A DNA stretch of 64,000 bases from Salimicrobium humidisoli (lineage in GTDB: Bacteria; Bacillota; Bacilli; Bacillales; Halobacillaceae), in assembly GCF_002295105.1 (NCBI RefSeq), contig NZ_NSGH01000010.1, forward strand, positions 42,247 to 106,246, given 5' to 3'. Of the stretch, positions 50,600 through 60,180 are shown piece after piece. Positions within the stretch are counted from its first letter, which is position 1. Each line of letters begins with the position of its first letter. The notes beneath the pieces are model-generated. The model made no database searches and was not told the origin of the DNA. It was given only the letters and a program-made list of their open reading frames with translations. A program made the translations under genes and the position numbers.

Positions 50600-51082
50600 A
50601 TGCTCATGACGGAATTATTGCTCAGTCACATCCCCTCCACCCTTCTCCACATACTTACGGGGCTGCTGGTGGCGGATTTATTATTCAAAGGACCTGACTT
50701 CCATAATAGAAAAGCAAGATTCGTTCTTCTCGGGGGCGTCGGTGTCATCGTACTGATGCCGGACCTCCCCAAACTGTTCGGTGTGCTGATCGGTCACTCC
50801 CTGATCACCGTTCCCCTTATTGCCGCATTTTTCGCTATTTTCACCCGGGCGCTGCTTACCATGACGTTTTTTCCCATATGGTGGCGACTGACACTCGTAC
50901 TCGTAGTAAGTGCGCTCGGTATCGACTATCTCGGAAACGGGGTCCATCTGTTTTATCCGGTGACCGGGGCGACGTACGGCCTTTCTCTTATCCGGTATGA
51001 ATTCTTCTATATACTTCCGGTCAGTATTCTGCTGTTCATTCAGCTGCGGAAAGGAACTTCGGTACGTCACCGTAACACCTGA
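50600..51082 (+). CDS. Small polytopic membrane protein, 160 aa
   Basis: Start ATG at 50600 (or 50606) after GAGGAAAGGA. Four to five helices. The N-terminus has STLLHILTGLLVADLLFKGP and a LMPDLPKLFGVLIGHS segment near residue 52, loosely like the histidine/aspartate arrangement of YdjM/DUF457-type membrane hydrolases, but the resemblance is weak. Divergent from the amidase gene. Function unknown. Confidence 0.6.
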   Translation: MLMTELLLSHIPSTLLHILTGLLVADLLFKGPDFHNRKARFVLLGGVGVIVLMPDLPKLFGVLIGHSLITVPLIAAFFAIFTRALLTMTFFPIWWRLTLVLVVSALGIDYLGNGVHLFYPVTGATYGLSLIRYEFFYILPVSILLFIQLRKGTSVRHRNT

Positions 51083-51165
51083 CCCCCTCCACAGATCCTG
51101 TGCTCCGAATGGAGTTTTCCCGGAGCAGAACAGTCTTACTGAACATCTTCTCTGCTGAAAAGCAC

Positions 51166-51196
51166 ACAAAAACCGGACGTCAAAGTCCGGTTTTGT
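51166..51196. terminator. Bidirectional terminator
   Basis: AAAACCGGAC and GTCCGGTTTT form a 10-bp stem with a six-base loop and flanking A/T runs. It separates the convergent membrane protein and lipoprotein genes. Confidence 0.82.
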
Positions 51197-51201
51197 CTGC
51201 A

Positions 51202-51882
51202 CTATTCTGTTCCGTACTCTTCTCCCTGTCCGCCGCTCATTTTATCCAGTACTTCCGGGAACTCCACCGTATCGAACTCCTCTCCGGTCGCAGCATCGGT
51301 GACGTGGATGACGACGCTGTAATCGTCGGGGTCCGCTCCATCGAAAAGTTGATAATATAAACCGAGGACACCGATACCGAAGACGGCAAATCCGTCAAAA
51401 CTTTCCTCATAAGCAGTCTGCTCTGCTTCGAGTGTAAACTCGGAGTAGTCACTGTTTGCGGTGACCCCCTGAATAGAGGAGAATTCCCCACCTTCCCGTA
51501 TCTCTTCTAGGGAACTCTCAATCTCCTCCTCCATCTCTTTCATCATTTCTTTATGCTTCGATTTGGACATTTTATACGTAATTGTTCCATCCCCGTTATC
51601 CGTCACTTCTCCGATTCCTTCTTCTTCCGCAGAAGCTTTTATTTCTTCAAAATCCCCGTCTTCCATTTCGAACAGCGTTTTAGGGAGTGTCACTTTTACG
51701 TTGAACATCCCTTTATCGACATCGATGGAACCTTCAGATTTTTCTTCCGCCGCTCCTTCACTTTCATCTTTGGATGTTTCCGCTTCCGGGGTGGCATCGG
51801 CTTCCGCAGATTCCTCGGGAGTCTGATCCCCCGTACCGCAGGCGGCAAGCAGAATGGATAAAGCAATGAGCCATTTCCACAT
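51202..51882 (-). CDS. Hypothetical lipoprotein, 226 aa
   Basis: Short signal peptide with lipobox LLAAC (Cys about 15), then an acidic linker rich in Glu/Asp/Ala (residues about 18-52). The mature domain has strands FNVKVTLPKTLFEMEDGDFE and GDGTITYKMSKSKHKEMMKE, and a VFGIGVLGLYYQLFDGADPD segment. No family recognised. GGAGAGACGT precedes the ATG. The domain would be outside the membrane. Confidence 0.7.
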   Translation of the reverse strand: MWKWLIALSILLAACGTGDQTPEESAEADATPEAETSKDESEGAAEEKSEGSIDVDKGMFNVKVTLPKTLFEMEDGDFEEIKASAEEEGIGEVTDNGDGTITYKMSKSKHKEMMKEMEEEIESSLEEIREGGEFSSIQGVTANSDYSEFTLEAEQTAYEESFDGFAVFGIGVLGLYYQLFDGADPDDYSVVIHVTDAATGEEFDTVEFPEVLDKMSGGQGEEYGTE

Positions 51883-52119
51883 ACGTCTCTCCTCTTTCCG
51901 GTTTGGATTTTACTGTCCCACTTCCTCCATGCGCACCAGACACTTCCGAATGACAAATAAAATACGACGCTTACCTTCCTTTTATTTTCCCTATTTTCCA
52001 AAATTATATACCTTTTCTGAGTAAATTTTCCCAGTCACTCATCGAAAAGTATAGAAACAATTTCTCTTCCCTGCTAAACTAAGATATAGAATATCCACTT
52101 CAGACAGGGAGGAAAAGAT

Positions 52120-54486
52120 ATGGATGCATCCGCATGGACAAAAGAGGATTTATTAAAAATACTGCATAATGCGGACACCGGCCTGTTGGTAAGCGTCCCC
52201 GATGAAGACCGGTTCGTGGAAGTCAACGCTCCTGTTTTATCGAATCTCGGATATACACGGGAGGAATTTCTGTCCCTTCCGCTCTCTGATCTCTTCGATA
52301 CACTCCCCCTCGAAAAGCAGGAAAAGGTACTTTATAAGAAAAACGGGGAAGAACTTCTCGTCGAAATCGTCAGCTGCTCCCTCACTCTTTCGGATGCCAG
52401 CCTCTACACGCTCACGACAGTCAAAGATATTACGAAAAACAGAGAAATAAAATACCGTCTCAAGCATAAGGATCAGCAGTTCAAATCTCTTTACCTGTAC
52501 AACCCGGATACCATCTTCTCCCTGGATATGAACGGAAGATATACGAATATCAACCCTTCCGGTGTAGAGCTGTTCGGATATGCTCCCGAAAAAATCAAAG
52601 GTTCCTCCTATCTGGATTTTCTTACGGAAGAAGCCGGGAAAGCGACCCTTCCCCATTTCGAAAAGGTTACTAGCGGGGAAACGGTACGATTCGAAACCGT
52701 CCTCATCTCCCGGGATGAAGCCAGACATATTATGGATGTTACCGCCGTTCCTCTGATTATCGACAACGTCATTACAGGAGTCATCGGTATCGCGAGAGAC
52801 ATGACAGTGAAAAAAGCCACGGAACGACTTCTGACCGAAAGCGAGCAGCGCTACCGCTCTCTGTTCGAACATAACACGGATGCAGTGATGACATTTGACA
52901 CAGACGGTACATTCATCCATGCGAATGCAAGTACGGAAGAACTTTCCGGCATGCCGATTGAACAGCTGAGAGGTAAATCGTTTTTACCTTTTATATCCGA
53001 AGACGTTCGGGATGAGACGAGAAAACATTTTTTCTCCTCCCTTCAGGGGCAGCCCTACCAATATGAAACGCACCTCACTAAGTTAGATGGAGAGAAGCTG
53101 TATCTGCATATATCACTCGTGCCTATTTACATCGATGGAAGCATTACGGGTATCCACTGTGTGGCCAAAAACATAACCGAGCTGAAAAAGCTTAATAAAA
53201 AGATGAACCACCTCGCCTATCACGACACGCTCACCGGGCTTCCGAACCAGCGTTTTTTCCACGAAACCATCGAACAGAAACTTGCGTCGGGGGAGAATTT
53301 CGCCCTTTTCTTCCTGGATCTCGACCGTTTTAAATTCATTAATGATTATATGGGTCACCATATGGGAGATGAGCTGTTGAAGCAAGTCTCCCGCCGCCTG
53401 CTGCGGATTGTCGGCTCCCGGGGTAATGTGTTCAGGTATGGAGGCGACGAGTTTCTGATCATCCTGCCGCAAGTCGATATGGAAGAGGCGGGAGAAATAG
53501 CTGCCGGTATCATTTCGGAAATGGAGCGAAGCTATGACCTGAACGGATATGAGGCACTGGTGACAGTGAGCATAGGTATCAGCATGTCGCCGGAGCACAG
53601 CAGTACGACCGCCGCACTCATCCGCCAGGCGGATAACGCTATGTATCATGCGAAAAACCTCGGCAAAAACACTTATCAGGTTTACAACAGTCAGGTTCAA
53701 AAGCGGAAGACGGACCTTAAAACAGAGTCCCACCTTTACAAAGCACTCGGAAACCGGGAATTTTTTCTCGTTTATCAGCCGCAGTTCGAAAAAGACAGCA
53801 GCCATTTAATCGGTATAGAGGCACTGCTCCGGTGGAGAAATAAAGACCTCGGTCTCGTCTCCCCATCCGAATTTATCACGATTGCCGAAGAAACAGGTCT
53901 GATCGTACCTATCGGGGAATGGGCGATCAGGGAAGCCTGCCAACAGGCAAAAGCCTGGCAGGACGAAGGGTACCCGCCTGTAAAAATTTCCGTCAACCTG
54001 TCCATGCGGCAGTTCTACCATAACGATTTAGTCGAAATGGTAGCACAAGTCCTTCAGGAGACCGGGCTGCCTGAAAAATATCTGGAACTGGAAATTACAG
54101 AGTCCATGGCAATACATGCGGAAGAGGCCACCGACATTTTAAACAGACTGAGCGGTCTCGGGGTTAAAATCTCCATCGACGACTTCGGAACAGGGTACAG
54201 TTCCCTCAGTTATTTAAAACGGTTCCCTATCCACCAGCTCAAAATCGACAAATCGTTCATTAAAGATATAGGGATCGACCGGGAAAACAATGATATCATC
54301 ACTACCATCATTTCCCTTGCCGACAGCCTGAATCTTGAAGTTATTGCAGAAGGTGTGGAAACAGCCCGCCAGCTGGATTTCCTCAGAAGAAACGGATGCG
54401 ATAAGTACCAGGGGTATTATTTTGCAAAACCTATGGGACCGGAACAAATCGTCTCCCACTTCAATTCGAAACTTTTTCACAAATAA
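52120..54486 (+). CDS. PAS-PAS-PAS-GGDEF-EAL cyclic di-GMP protein 1
   Basis: 788 residues. Three PAS domains (about residues 5-115, 120-240, 245-360) have no membrane segments, so the protein is cytosolic. GGDEF domain from about 362 with intact FRYGGDEFLIIL near 440; there is no RxxD inhibitory site five residues before it. EAL domain from about 545 with EALLRW near 566, SVNLSMRQF, ELEITESMA, IDDFGTGYSS and EGVETARQ, all phosphodiesterase ligands present. It may both make and break c-di-GMP. GGGAGGAAAAG precedes the ATG. The 237 bases upstream hold no gene that I can see. Confidence 0.93.
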   Translation: MDASAWTKEDLLKILHNADTGLLVSVPDEDRFVEVNAPVLSNLGYTREEFLSLPLSDLFDTLPLEKQEKVLYKKNGEELLVEIVSCSLTLSDASLYTLTTVKDITKNREIKYRLKHKDQQFKSLYLYNPDTIFSLDMNGRYTNINPSGVELFGYAPEKIKGSSYLDFLTEEAGKATLPHFEKVTSGETVRFETVLISRDEARHIMDVTAVPLIIDNVITGVIGIARDMTVKKATERLLTESEQRYRSLFEHNTDAVMTFDTDGTFIHANASTEELSGMPIEQLRGKSFLPFISEDVRDETRKHFFSSLQGQPYQYETHLTKLDGEKLYLHISLVPIYIDGSITGIHCVAKNITELKKLNKKMNHLAYHDTLTGLPNQRFFHETIEQKLASGENFALFFLDLDRFKFINDYMGHHMGDELLKQVSRRLLRIVGSRGNVFRYGGDEFLIILPQVDMEEAGEIAAGIISEMERSYDLNGYEALVTVSIGISMSPEHSSTTAALIRQADNAMYHAKNLGKNTYQVYNSQVQKRKTDLKTESHLYKALGNREFFLVYQPQFEKDSSHLIGIEALLRWRNKDLGLVSPSEFITIAEETGLIVPIGEWAIREACQQAKAWQDEGYPPVKISVNLSMRQFYHNDLVEMVAQVLQETGLPEKYLELEITESMAIHAEEATDILNRLSGLGVKISIDDFGTGYSSLSYLKRFPIHQLKIDKSFIKDIGIDRENNDIITTIISLADSLNLEVIAEGVETARQLDFLRRNGCDKYQGYYFAKPMGPEQIVSHFNSKLFHK

Positions 54487-54504
54487 TGCGTACTCCATAA
54501 ACAA

Positions 54505-54562
54505 AAACAGCCGGAACTTTTCCAGACAGCTACTGCTGCCAAGGAAGTCCCGGCTGTTTTTT
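54505..54562. terminator. Bidirectional terminator between c-di-GMP gene 1 and the CAP gene
   Basis: AAAAACAGCCGGAACTT pairs with AAGTCCCGGCTGTTTTT (one or two mismatches) around a 20-odd base apical region, with T runs on both sides. Confidence 0.75.
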
Positions 54563-54576
54563 TCTTCCGTCATACA

Positions 54577-55557
54577 CTATCCCTTATAGAACAGTACCGT
54601 AAAGTACGGAGCGCCTTTGTCATCGACTGCCACACCGATTCCGACTTCTTCGTACGCAGGATTGAGAATGTTGTCGCGATGACCTTTGGAATCCATCAGT
54701 CCTTCGTGGGCGTAAACGGCGTTGCTCTGCCCGTAAGCGAGGTTCTCCCCGATGATCCGGAAAGATACCCCGGCTTCCCTGGCTCTGTCCGCCGGCCCCT
54801 GTCCTTCCGGATTAGTGTGAGAGAAGTAATCACGCTCCGTCATATCCGTGCTGTGAGCCTCTGCTACAGGGACCAGTTCCTCTCTCCAGCTGAGCGGCTC
54901 CAGTCCCCTCGCCGTACGGTCTCTGTTGATAAGTCCGAACATAACTTCCGCCTGGTCTTCCCCGACCCAGTTCTGTTCATTCGCGTAGTAGCTGTTCATA
55001 TTCGCAGTAACGGTTTTGGGAACGATATAAATGGCCTTGATGACGTTCCCTTCATGACGGTCGTAAAAGACCGTCACTTCCTTATTGTTCCGTTCGTACA
55101 CGTCATAGTTTTCAGCCGGAGACCGCACACTCGTCATACCCCGTCTGACCGCATCCGCCGGTTCACCCCAGGCTTTTTCTGCAGTGGCGCTTTCCTCGCC
55201 AATGGTTATTCCGTCGTAGCTCTCCCCTTCTTTTCCCAGATAGCGGCCGGTGCTGTCTTTATTGGCGAAAGAAAAATTCCCCGACGTCGTCCCTTTCAAT
55301 ATCCACGGGGTTCCGTAAATGCTTTGTACCGTCTGCTCCCCGGCTGTTGCCGAAGACTCTTCCCCGGAGGTGACCTTCTCTTCCTCCTCTCCCGGAGAAA
55401 CAGGAGCCGGATCGATCACCTGACCGCTTTCCAAGTTTTCGAACTTCTCCATGAATGAATCCATTTCCTTCTTCACGGTATCCCATTCGGAATCCAGAGT
55501 AGTGACGACCCACGTTCCGAGGAACAGGAGTGCCAGTAACGCGACTGCCTTCTTCAT
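54577..55557 (-). CDS. Secreted CAP-domain protein (YlbC-like)
   Basis: 326 residues. N-terminal membrane/signal helix (about 4-20), a Glu/Ser linker, a CAP-associated domain (about 90-190, IYGTPWILKGTTSGNFSF-like region with EVTVFYDRHEGNVIKAIYIV), and a CAP/SCP domain (about 205-326) with LINRDRTARGLEPLSW, AEAHSTDMTERDYFSHTNPE, and GHRDNILNPAYEEVGIG. The histidines and glutamates of the CAP tetrad are present. Bacillus YlbC/YtxC-type CAP proteins are extracellular; role unknown. Confidence 0.9.
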   Translation of the reverse strand: MKKAVALLALLFLGTWVVTTLDSEWDTVKKEMDSFMEKFENLESGQVIDPAPVSPGEEEEKVTSGEESSATAGEQTVQSIYGTPWILKGTTSGNFSFANKDSTGRYLGKEGESYDGITIGEESATAEKAWGEPADAVRRGMTSVRSPAENYDVYERNNKEVTVFYDRHEGNVIKAIYIVPKTVTANMNSYYANEQNWVGEDQAEVMFGLINRDRTARGLEPLSWREELVPVAEAHSTDMTERDYFSHTNPEGQGPADRAREAGVSFRIIGENLAYGQSNAVYAHEGLMDSKGHRDNILNPAYEEVGIGVAVDDKGAPYFTVLFYKG

Positions 55558-55756
55558 CCGCTTCAGTCTCCTTCTTGTTCATTTATTTTTAAGACCCATC
55601 AGCCGATAATAATAATAACTACCTTTATATACTCACCCGTTTTTTTCTTTTACTGAGACTGCTGTTTCCCTAATTTTATCACTGAGAAGACGTGCTGACA
55701 CTTAATTGAAACCGGAGTTTCCGCATTCACCCGTGAATCGGAGGTTCGAAATGCTT

Positions 55757-55784
55757 TTGACAGGCTTGAACAAAGAAGTATATA
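55757..55784 (+). promoter_or_regulatory. Promoter of the c-di-GMP/ThDP-enzyme operon
   Basis: TTGACA (55757-55762), 16 bases, TATATA (55779-55784), about 30 bases before the AAGGAGA site and ATG at 55816. The intergenic stretch of 258 bases holds no other gene. Confidence 0.65.
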
Positions 55785-55815
55785 GTTAAAGTAAATTCTT
55801 GTTAAGGAGACCCCT

Positions 55816-58059
55816 ATGACAAATAATGAACCGGATTTCATCGTTGAATCGAAGCGCTTATGTGAAGCAGCCGGGATGGACCCGAACGAGATCCCGCGTC
55901 CTGATACCATATTGACCAGTTCCGAGCTGGAAGCCAAGAGAGAAGAGTATGATGAAATATTATCCGTCGTCAGTTTCTTTTCGAATAAACTGCTGGACTC
56001 CCTTAAAGGAACGCCCATCCTTGTAGGGGTAGCCGATGCCGAAGGGTACCTTTTGAAAGTGGAAGGGGATGAAACGATCCGCTCCACAATCGAGCAGTTC
56101 GGCATATTTCCGGGCAGCCTCTTTCGCCAGGAAGATACCGGAACGAACGTGATCAGCCTCTCTCTTGATCAGCAACACCCCATCAGCCTCATAGGAAAAA
56201 GTCACTACCACACGTTCCTGCACAGCACCGCCTGTTACGGGACCGCTTTCCGCTATACCGATAATAATAATCTGCTCGGCAGTCTGTCGATCATGATGCC
56301 GATCGAATACAGAAACCCTTTATTCCTGACAATGCTCTCGCAGGTCGTGGACTCCATTGAAAGGGAACTGCTGCTCAGGAAACAGAACAAAAAACTGAAT
56401 ATTATGAACCAGATCATGCTGAGCCGTACAAGAAACGGCATAGTTGTCACGGATGAGAACGGTATCACTACCGAGTTCAACGATTTCGCCCAAAAGATAT
56501 CAGGAACAGATAAAGATGACGTCCTCGGCCGCAACATCCGGGAATCCCCGATCACCGGTTCCTATTTCGAAGAACTTCTCGAACAGGAGAAAAGCTTTTC
56601 CAACGAAATACTGAAATTCACGGACGAAAACGGGGACCGCGTCATCTGCCTTTTCGACGCCCAGCCTATTTACGAAGGAGAGAAGCTGGCCGGCGCTTTC
56701 GGTCAGTTCCGTGATATCACCGAGCGCTACAACCTTCAGGAGAAATTTAACTACCTGGCCTACCATGATGACCTTACCGGACTTCCGAACCGCCGCTATG
56801 TGAACATTGAGACAAAAAGGGCCATCGAAGAAATTCAGAGCGGGGAAAGCAGCAGTCTTGCTTTACTGTTCATAGACCTCGACCGTTTTAAAATCATCAA
56901 CGACAATTTCGGTCATACGTGCGGAGACCATCTTCTTATTGAAGTGAGCAAGCATTTGAAAAAGTACCTCGGTGAAAACGACATTCTTGCCCGGATGGGC
57001 GGAGATGAATTCGTTCTGTTACTCCAAAATTTCGAAGACGAGGACTACGTGACCCGAAAAGCCGAAGAAGTACTCCAGGAATTCCGCCATCCTTTTCAGG
57101 TGGACGATGAGTATTTATATACAACCGCAAGTATCGGAGTCGTCTACTATCCGGAAGAGTACGTCTCTCTGGAAACGTTCATGGTTTACGCCGACAATGC
57201 CATGTACCAGGCGAAACTGGACGGGAAAGACCGGTACTTCGTTTACTCCTCCTATTCCCTTGAGAACATGATGGAAGAATTCCGGCTCGAAGCCGACTTA
57301 CGGGAAGCGCTGGAGAAAAATGAATTCGTTCTGCACTACCAGCCCCAGATCAATAACACTACCGGTGAAGTGGTGGGGGTCGAAGCACTTATACGGTGGC
57401 AGCATCCGGAATTCGGTCTGATTTCTCCCGGTTCCTTTATCCATCTTGCCGAAAAGAATGGTCTCATAACGAGAATCGGAGAATGGGTTATCGAGGAAGC
57501 GTGCCTTCAGAATAAGAAGTGGCAGGAGGCGGGAGGCAGACCGGTAAAAGTTTCCGTCAACATGTCCACCCAGCAGTTCCTTACGAAAAATACAATTAAC
57601 CTCGTCCAGGACGTTCTGGAACGGACGGGGTTAGCTCCGGAGTATCTCGTCCTCGAAGTTACGGAGTATATGGCGATGGAATACGACAGCTCTTTTCTCG
57701 TACTCGAAAAACTGAGAGAAATCGGTGTAGGAATCAGCATCGACGACTTCGGTACCGGATACAGTTCCCTGAACTACCTGAAAAAGTTCCGGATCGACTA
57801 CATTAAAATAGACAAATCCTTCGTTAATGAAATCCTTCACGACGAGAACGATGCGATTATCGTGAATGCTATCATCAGTCTTGCCCACAACCTCGGTATG
57901 CAGGTCATCGCCGAAGGGGTAGAAACGAGCGAACAGCTCGACTTCCTCATCCGCCAGAACTGTGACGTGACCCAGGGGTTCTATTTCAGTAAACCGCTCA
58001 CCGCTGATGATATCGAAAAATCCTACATCCGCCCACAGGCACCACAGGAGGGGAATTAA
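55816..58059 (+). CDS. GAF-PAS-GGDEF-EAL cyclic di-GMP protein 2
   Basis: 747 residues. Residues about 45-190 look like a GAF sensor (the start resembles the N-terminal domain of AcoR-type activators: PILVGVADAEGYLLKVEGDE). PAS about 195-310. GGDEF from about 315 with RMGGDEFVLLL near 394; no RxxD inhibitory site before it. EAL from about 500 with EALIRW near 521, SVNMSTQQF, LEVTEYMAM (Tyr where Ser is usual), IDDFGTGYSS and EGVETSEQ. Catalytic sets look intact. It is followed, two bases later, by a ThDP enzyme gene, with which it shares an operon. Confidence 0.93.
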   Translation: MTNNEPDFIVESKRLCEAAGMDPNEIPRPDTILTSSELEAKREEYDEILSVVSFFSNKLLDSLKGTPILVGVADAEGYLLKVEGDETIRSTIEQFGIFPGSLFRQEDTGTNVISLSLDQQHPISLIGKSHYHTFLHSTACYGTAFRYTDNNNLLGSLSIMMPIEYRNPLFLTMLSQVVDSIERELLLRKQNKKLNIMNQIMLSRTRNGIVVTDENGITTEFNDFAQKISGTDKDDVLGRNIRESPITGSYFEELLEQEKSFSNEILKFTDENGDRVICLFDAQPIYEGEKLAGAFGQFRDITERYNLQEKFNYLAYHDDLTGLPNRRYVNIETKRAIEEIQSGESSSLALLFIDLDRFKIINDNFGHTCGDHLLIEVSKHLKKYLGENDILARMGGDEFVLLLQNFEDEDYVTRKAEEVLQEFRHPFQVDDEYLYTTASIGVVYYPEEYVSLETFMVYADNAMYQAKLDGKDRYFVYSSYSLENMMEEFRLEADLREALEKNEFVLHYQPQINNTTGEVVGVEALIRWQHPEFGLISPGSFIHLAEKNGLITRIGEWVIEEACLQNKKWQEAGGRPVKVSVNMSTQQFLTKNTINLVQDVLERTGLAPEYLVLEVTEYMAMEYDSSFLVLEKLREIGVGISIDDFGTGYSSLNYLKKFRIDYIKIDKSFVNEILHDENDAIIVNAIISLAHNLGMQVIAEGVETSEQLDFLIRQNCDVTQGFYFSKPLTADDIEKSYIRPQAPQEGN

Positions 58060-58061
58060 TA

Positions 58062-59690
58062 ATGAAGAAACTCGCTTCTATACTGACCGACCATTTCGTC
58101 CACTGGGGGATCACACACGTCTTCGGGATACCGGGGAAAGCCATCTCTCCCATCCTTTTCGAACTGTTGAACACCGACATCGAATTCGTTCTGAGCAAGC
58201 ATGAAGGAGCAGCGGGCTTCGAAGCGGCCGGGTACGCAATGATGAAAGATACTCCGGGAGTGGCTATCGGCACGTCCGGACCCGGCGGGACGAACCTTCT
58301 TACCGCAGCCGGGCAGGCTAAAGCTTTCCATACTCCGCTGCTCATCATTACCGGACACCCTTCCATGAAGGACACCGGCAAAGGTCAGGGACAGGATTCC
58401 AGTATGTTCGGCACCGATCTGTGCCGCATGTTTGAACCCGTGACGAAATTCAGCGTAAGAGTAGAACATGCGGAACGTCTGGCTCCGCTTCTGGCCCACG
58501 CCCTTGAAAAAGCAGTTACCGGAGTACAGGGACCCGTGCACCTGTCAATTCCTTTCGATATACTTCTCGAAGAAGCGGAACCGTTTCTTCTCGATATTCC
58601 CGACCGGACTCCCGTCATCTCCCCCGAGATATACAACCTCCCCCCTCTCCTGGAAGAAGCCGAAAAACCGGTGCTTTTTCTCGGAAAAGGGGTTCATGCA
58701 AGCAGGAGCTATGAAGAAGTGAGAGAGGTTGCCGAACGCTGGCAGATTCCGGTCATCACCACTCCAGGCGGGAAAGGATGTTTCCGTTCGGACCATCCCC
58801 TCTCCCTCGGAGGATTCGGGCTCGGCGGTACAGAGGAAGCAGCAGCCTATCTGAAACAGAAAACGGACCTGATGCTGGTACTCGGAACGAGACTGAGCGA
58901 CATGAGCATCCCCGGATTCACCGAAGACATGACGCCGAAACGCCTCTTTCATTTCGATCATGACCCTACATTCATCGGCAAGTCCCTGAATTCAGAGACG
59001 ACAGCCGTACTCGGGGATTTAAAAGCGAACCTTCAGTCGCTTATCGCCGCAGCACCGCCGGGTAATAAAGACCCACGCCCCCTCCCTCCAGCCGGACATC
59101 CGGCTGTTGCAGATACAGAACTGATGTCGGCGGTCACGGTCATCGAAGCGATGCGGGATTCTCTGCCGGATGAAGCTGTGCTGTTCGGAGATGACGGGAG
59201 CCATTCCTTTTACGGCATCCGCCACTTCGATGTGCGGCAGCCGGGCACCTACTTCTTCGACGATATTTTCGGAGCGATGGGTAACGGTATCGGTTATTCC
59301 ATCGGCGCTTCTCTCGCCACTCCCGATAAAACGGTCGCATGTCTGACGGGGGACGGGTGCATGTTCATGCATGGCACCGAAATCTCCACTGCCTACAACT
59401 ACAATGCGCCCGTGTTGTTCATTATGATGAATAATGGACGTCTCGACATGGTCGAAAAAGGTATGAGAAAAATGATCGGGACCTCGATCGGCGGAGTATA
59501 CGACACCCCTCTTGACGGGGCAGCTTTCGCCCGCTCTATGGGACTGGAAGCTCATACGTGCTATAATAAAAAAGAGGTGGAGGAAGCGATTCGAACTTCC
59601 CTTCAGACGATGAAAGAAACGAATAAACCGGTAGTCATCGATGCAATTGTCGACGGTAATGAAATACCGCCGACCATGGGGAGGCAGTAA
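58062..59690 (+). CDS. Thiamine diphosphate-dependent enzyme (acetolactate synthase-like)
   Basis: 542 residues. The catalytic glutamate is in SKHEGAAGFEAAGYAM near residue 47, the ThDP motif is TGDGCMFMHGTEISTAYNYN with MMNN about 25 residues on (near 430-460). It resembles acetolactate synthase/pyruvate oxidase/benzoylformate decarboxylase; exact reaction unreadable. AGGAGGGG lies inside the end of the c-di-GMP gene, and its stop overlaps the start of the carboxymuconolactone decarboxylase-like gene. A free-standing catabolic or biosynthetic role is not evident from the neighbours. Confidence 0.85.
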   Translation: MKKLASILTDHFVHWGITHVFGIPGKAISPILFELLNTDIEFVLSKHEGAAGFEAAGYAMMKDTPGVAIGTSGPGGTNLLTAAGQAKAFHTPLLIITGHPSMKDTGKGQGQDSSMFGTDLCRMFEPVTKFSVRVEHAERLAPLLAHALEKAVTGVQGPVHLSIPFDILLEEAEPFLLDIPDRTPVISPEIYNLPPLLEEAEKPVLFLGKGVHASRSYEEVREVAERWQIPVITTPGGKGCFRSDHPLSLGGFGLGGTEEAAAYLKQKTDLMLVLGTRLSDMSIPGFTEDMTPKRLFHFDHDPTFIGKSLNSETTAVLGDLKANLQSLIAAAPPGNKDPRPLPPAGHPAVADTELMSAVTVIEAMRDSLPDEAVLFGDDGSHSFYGIRHFDVRQPGTYFFDDIFGAMGNGIGYSIGASLATPDKTVACLTGDGCMFMHGTEISTAYNYNAPVLFIMMNNGRLDMVEKGMRKMIGTSIGGVYDTPLDGAAFARSMGLEAHTCYNKKEVEEAIRTSLQTMKETNKPVVIDAIVDGNEIPPTMGRQ

Positions 59691-60079
59691 TGATGGAGAA
59701 CAGCAGGTATGAAGCTGGACAGAAAGTGATGGAAGAACTTTTTTCGGAACAGGTGAGGCAGGATATGAAAGGCATGAAAGACGTCTCCCCCGACCTCTGG
59801 GACATGATCGTATCCTTCGGTTTCGGAGACCTTTATTCCCGGAAGGCCCTTTCTCTTTCGCAACGGGAAATTGTAACGATTACCTCGCTTATTACCCAGG
59901 GTGCTTTCGATCAGCTGAAAGTCCACCTGGAGGCGGCGCTGAACGTCGGTCTCTCCCGGGAGGAGATAACTGAAATCATTATCCAATGTACCGGCTACGT
60001 CGGTTTTCCGAAAGCCGTACAGGCTATGCAGATAGCAGCGGAAGTGTTTCAGGAGAATTCGGAATACAGTTCCAGATGA
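59690..60079 (+). CDS. Carboxymuconolactone decarboxylase/AhpD-family protein
   Basis: 129 residues; ATG at 59690 or 59693, one base overlapping the previous stop. The CMD core is SLSQREIVTITSLITQGAFD near residue 56, then QLKVHLEAALNVGLSREEIT and TEIIIQCTGYVGFPKAVQA. It lacks the CxxC pair of AhpD; a single Cys lies near 100. CMD proteins decarboxylate lactones in aromatic catabolism or act in redox; here it follows a ThDP decarboxylase-like gene, which fits a shared small-acid pathway. Confidence 0.85.
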   Translation: MMENSRYEAGQKVMEELFSEQVRQDMKGMKDVSPDLWDMIVSFGFGDLYSRKALSLSQREIVTITSLITQGAFDQLKVHLEAALNVGLSREEITEIIIQCTGYVGFPKAVQAMQIAAEVFQENSEYSSR

Positions 60080-60084
60080 AACCA

Positions 60085-60127
60085 AAAGAAGAAGAAGGCG
60101 CGCAGATGCGCCTTCTTCTTCTTTTTT
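60085..60127 (+). terminator. Terminator of the c-di-GMP/ThDP/CMD operon
   Basis: AAGAAGAAGGCGC and GCGCCTTCTTCTT form a 13-bp perfect stem with a five-base loop, followed by CTTTTTT. Confidence 0.9.
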
Positions 60128-60180
60128 GGTTATCCGGAGGAAAATGTTATCCCCAACTACTTCAAATTTACGGGAAGTCC

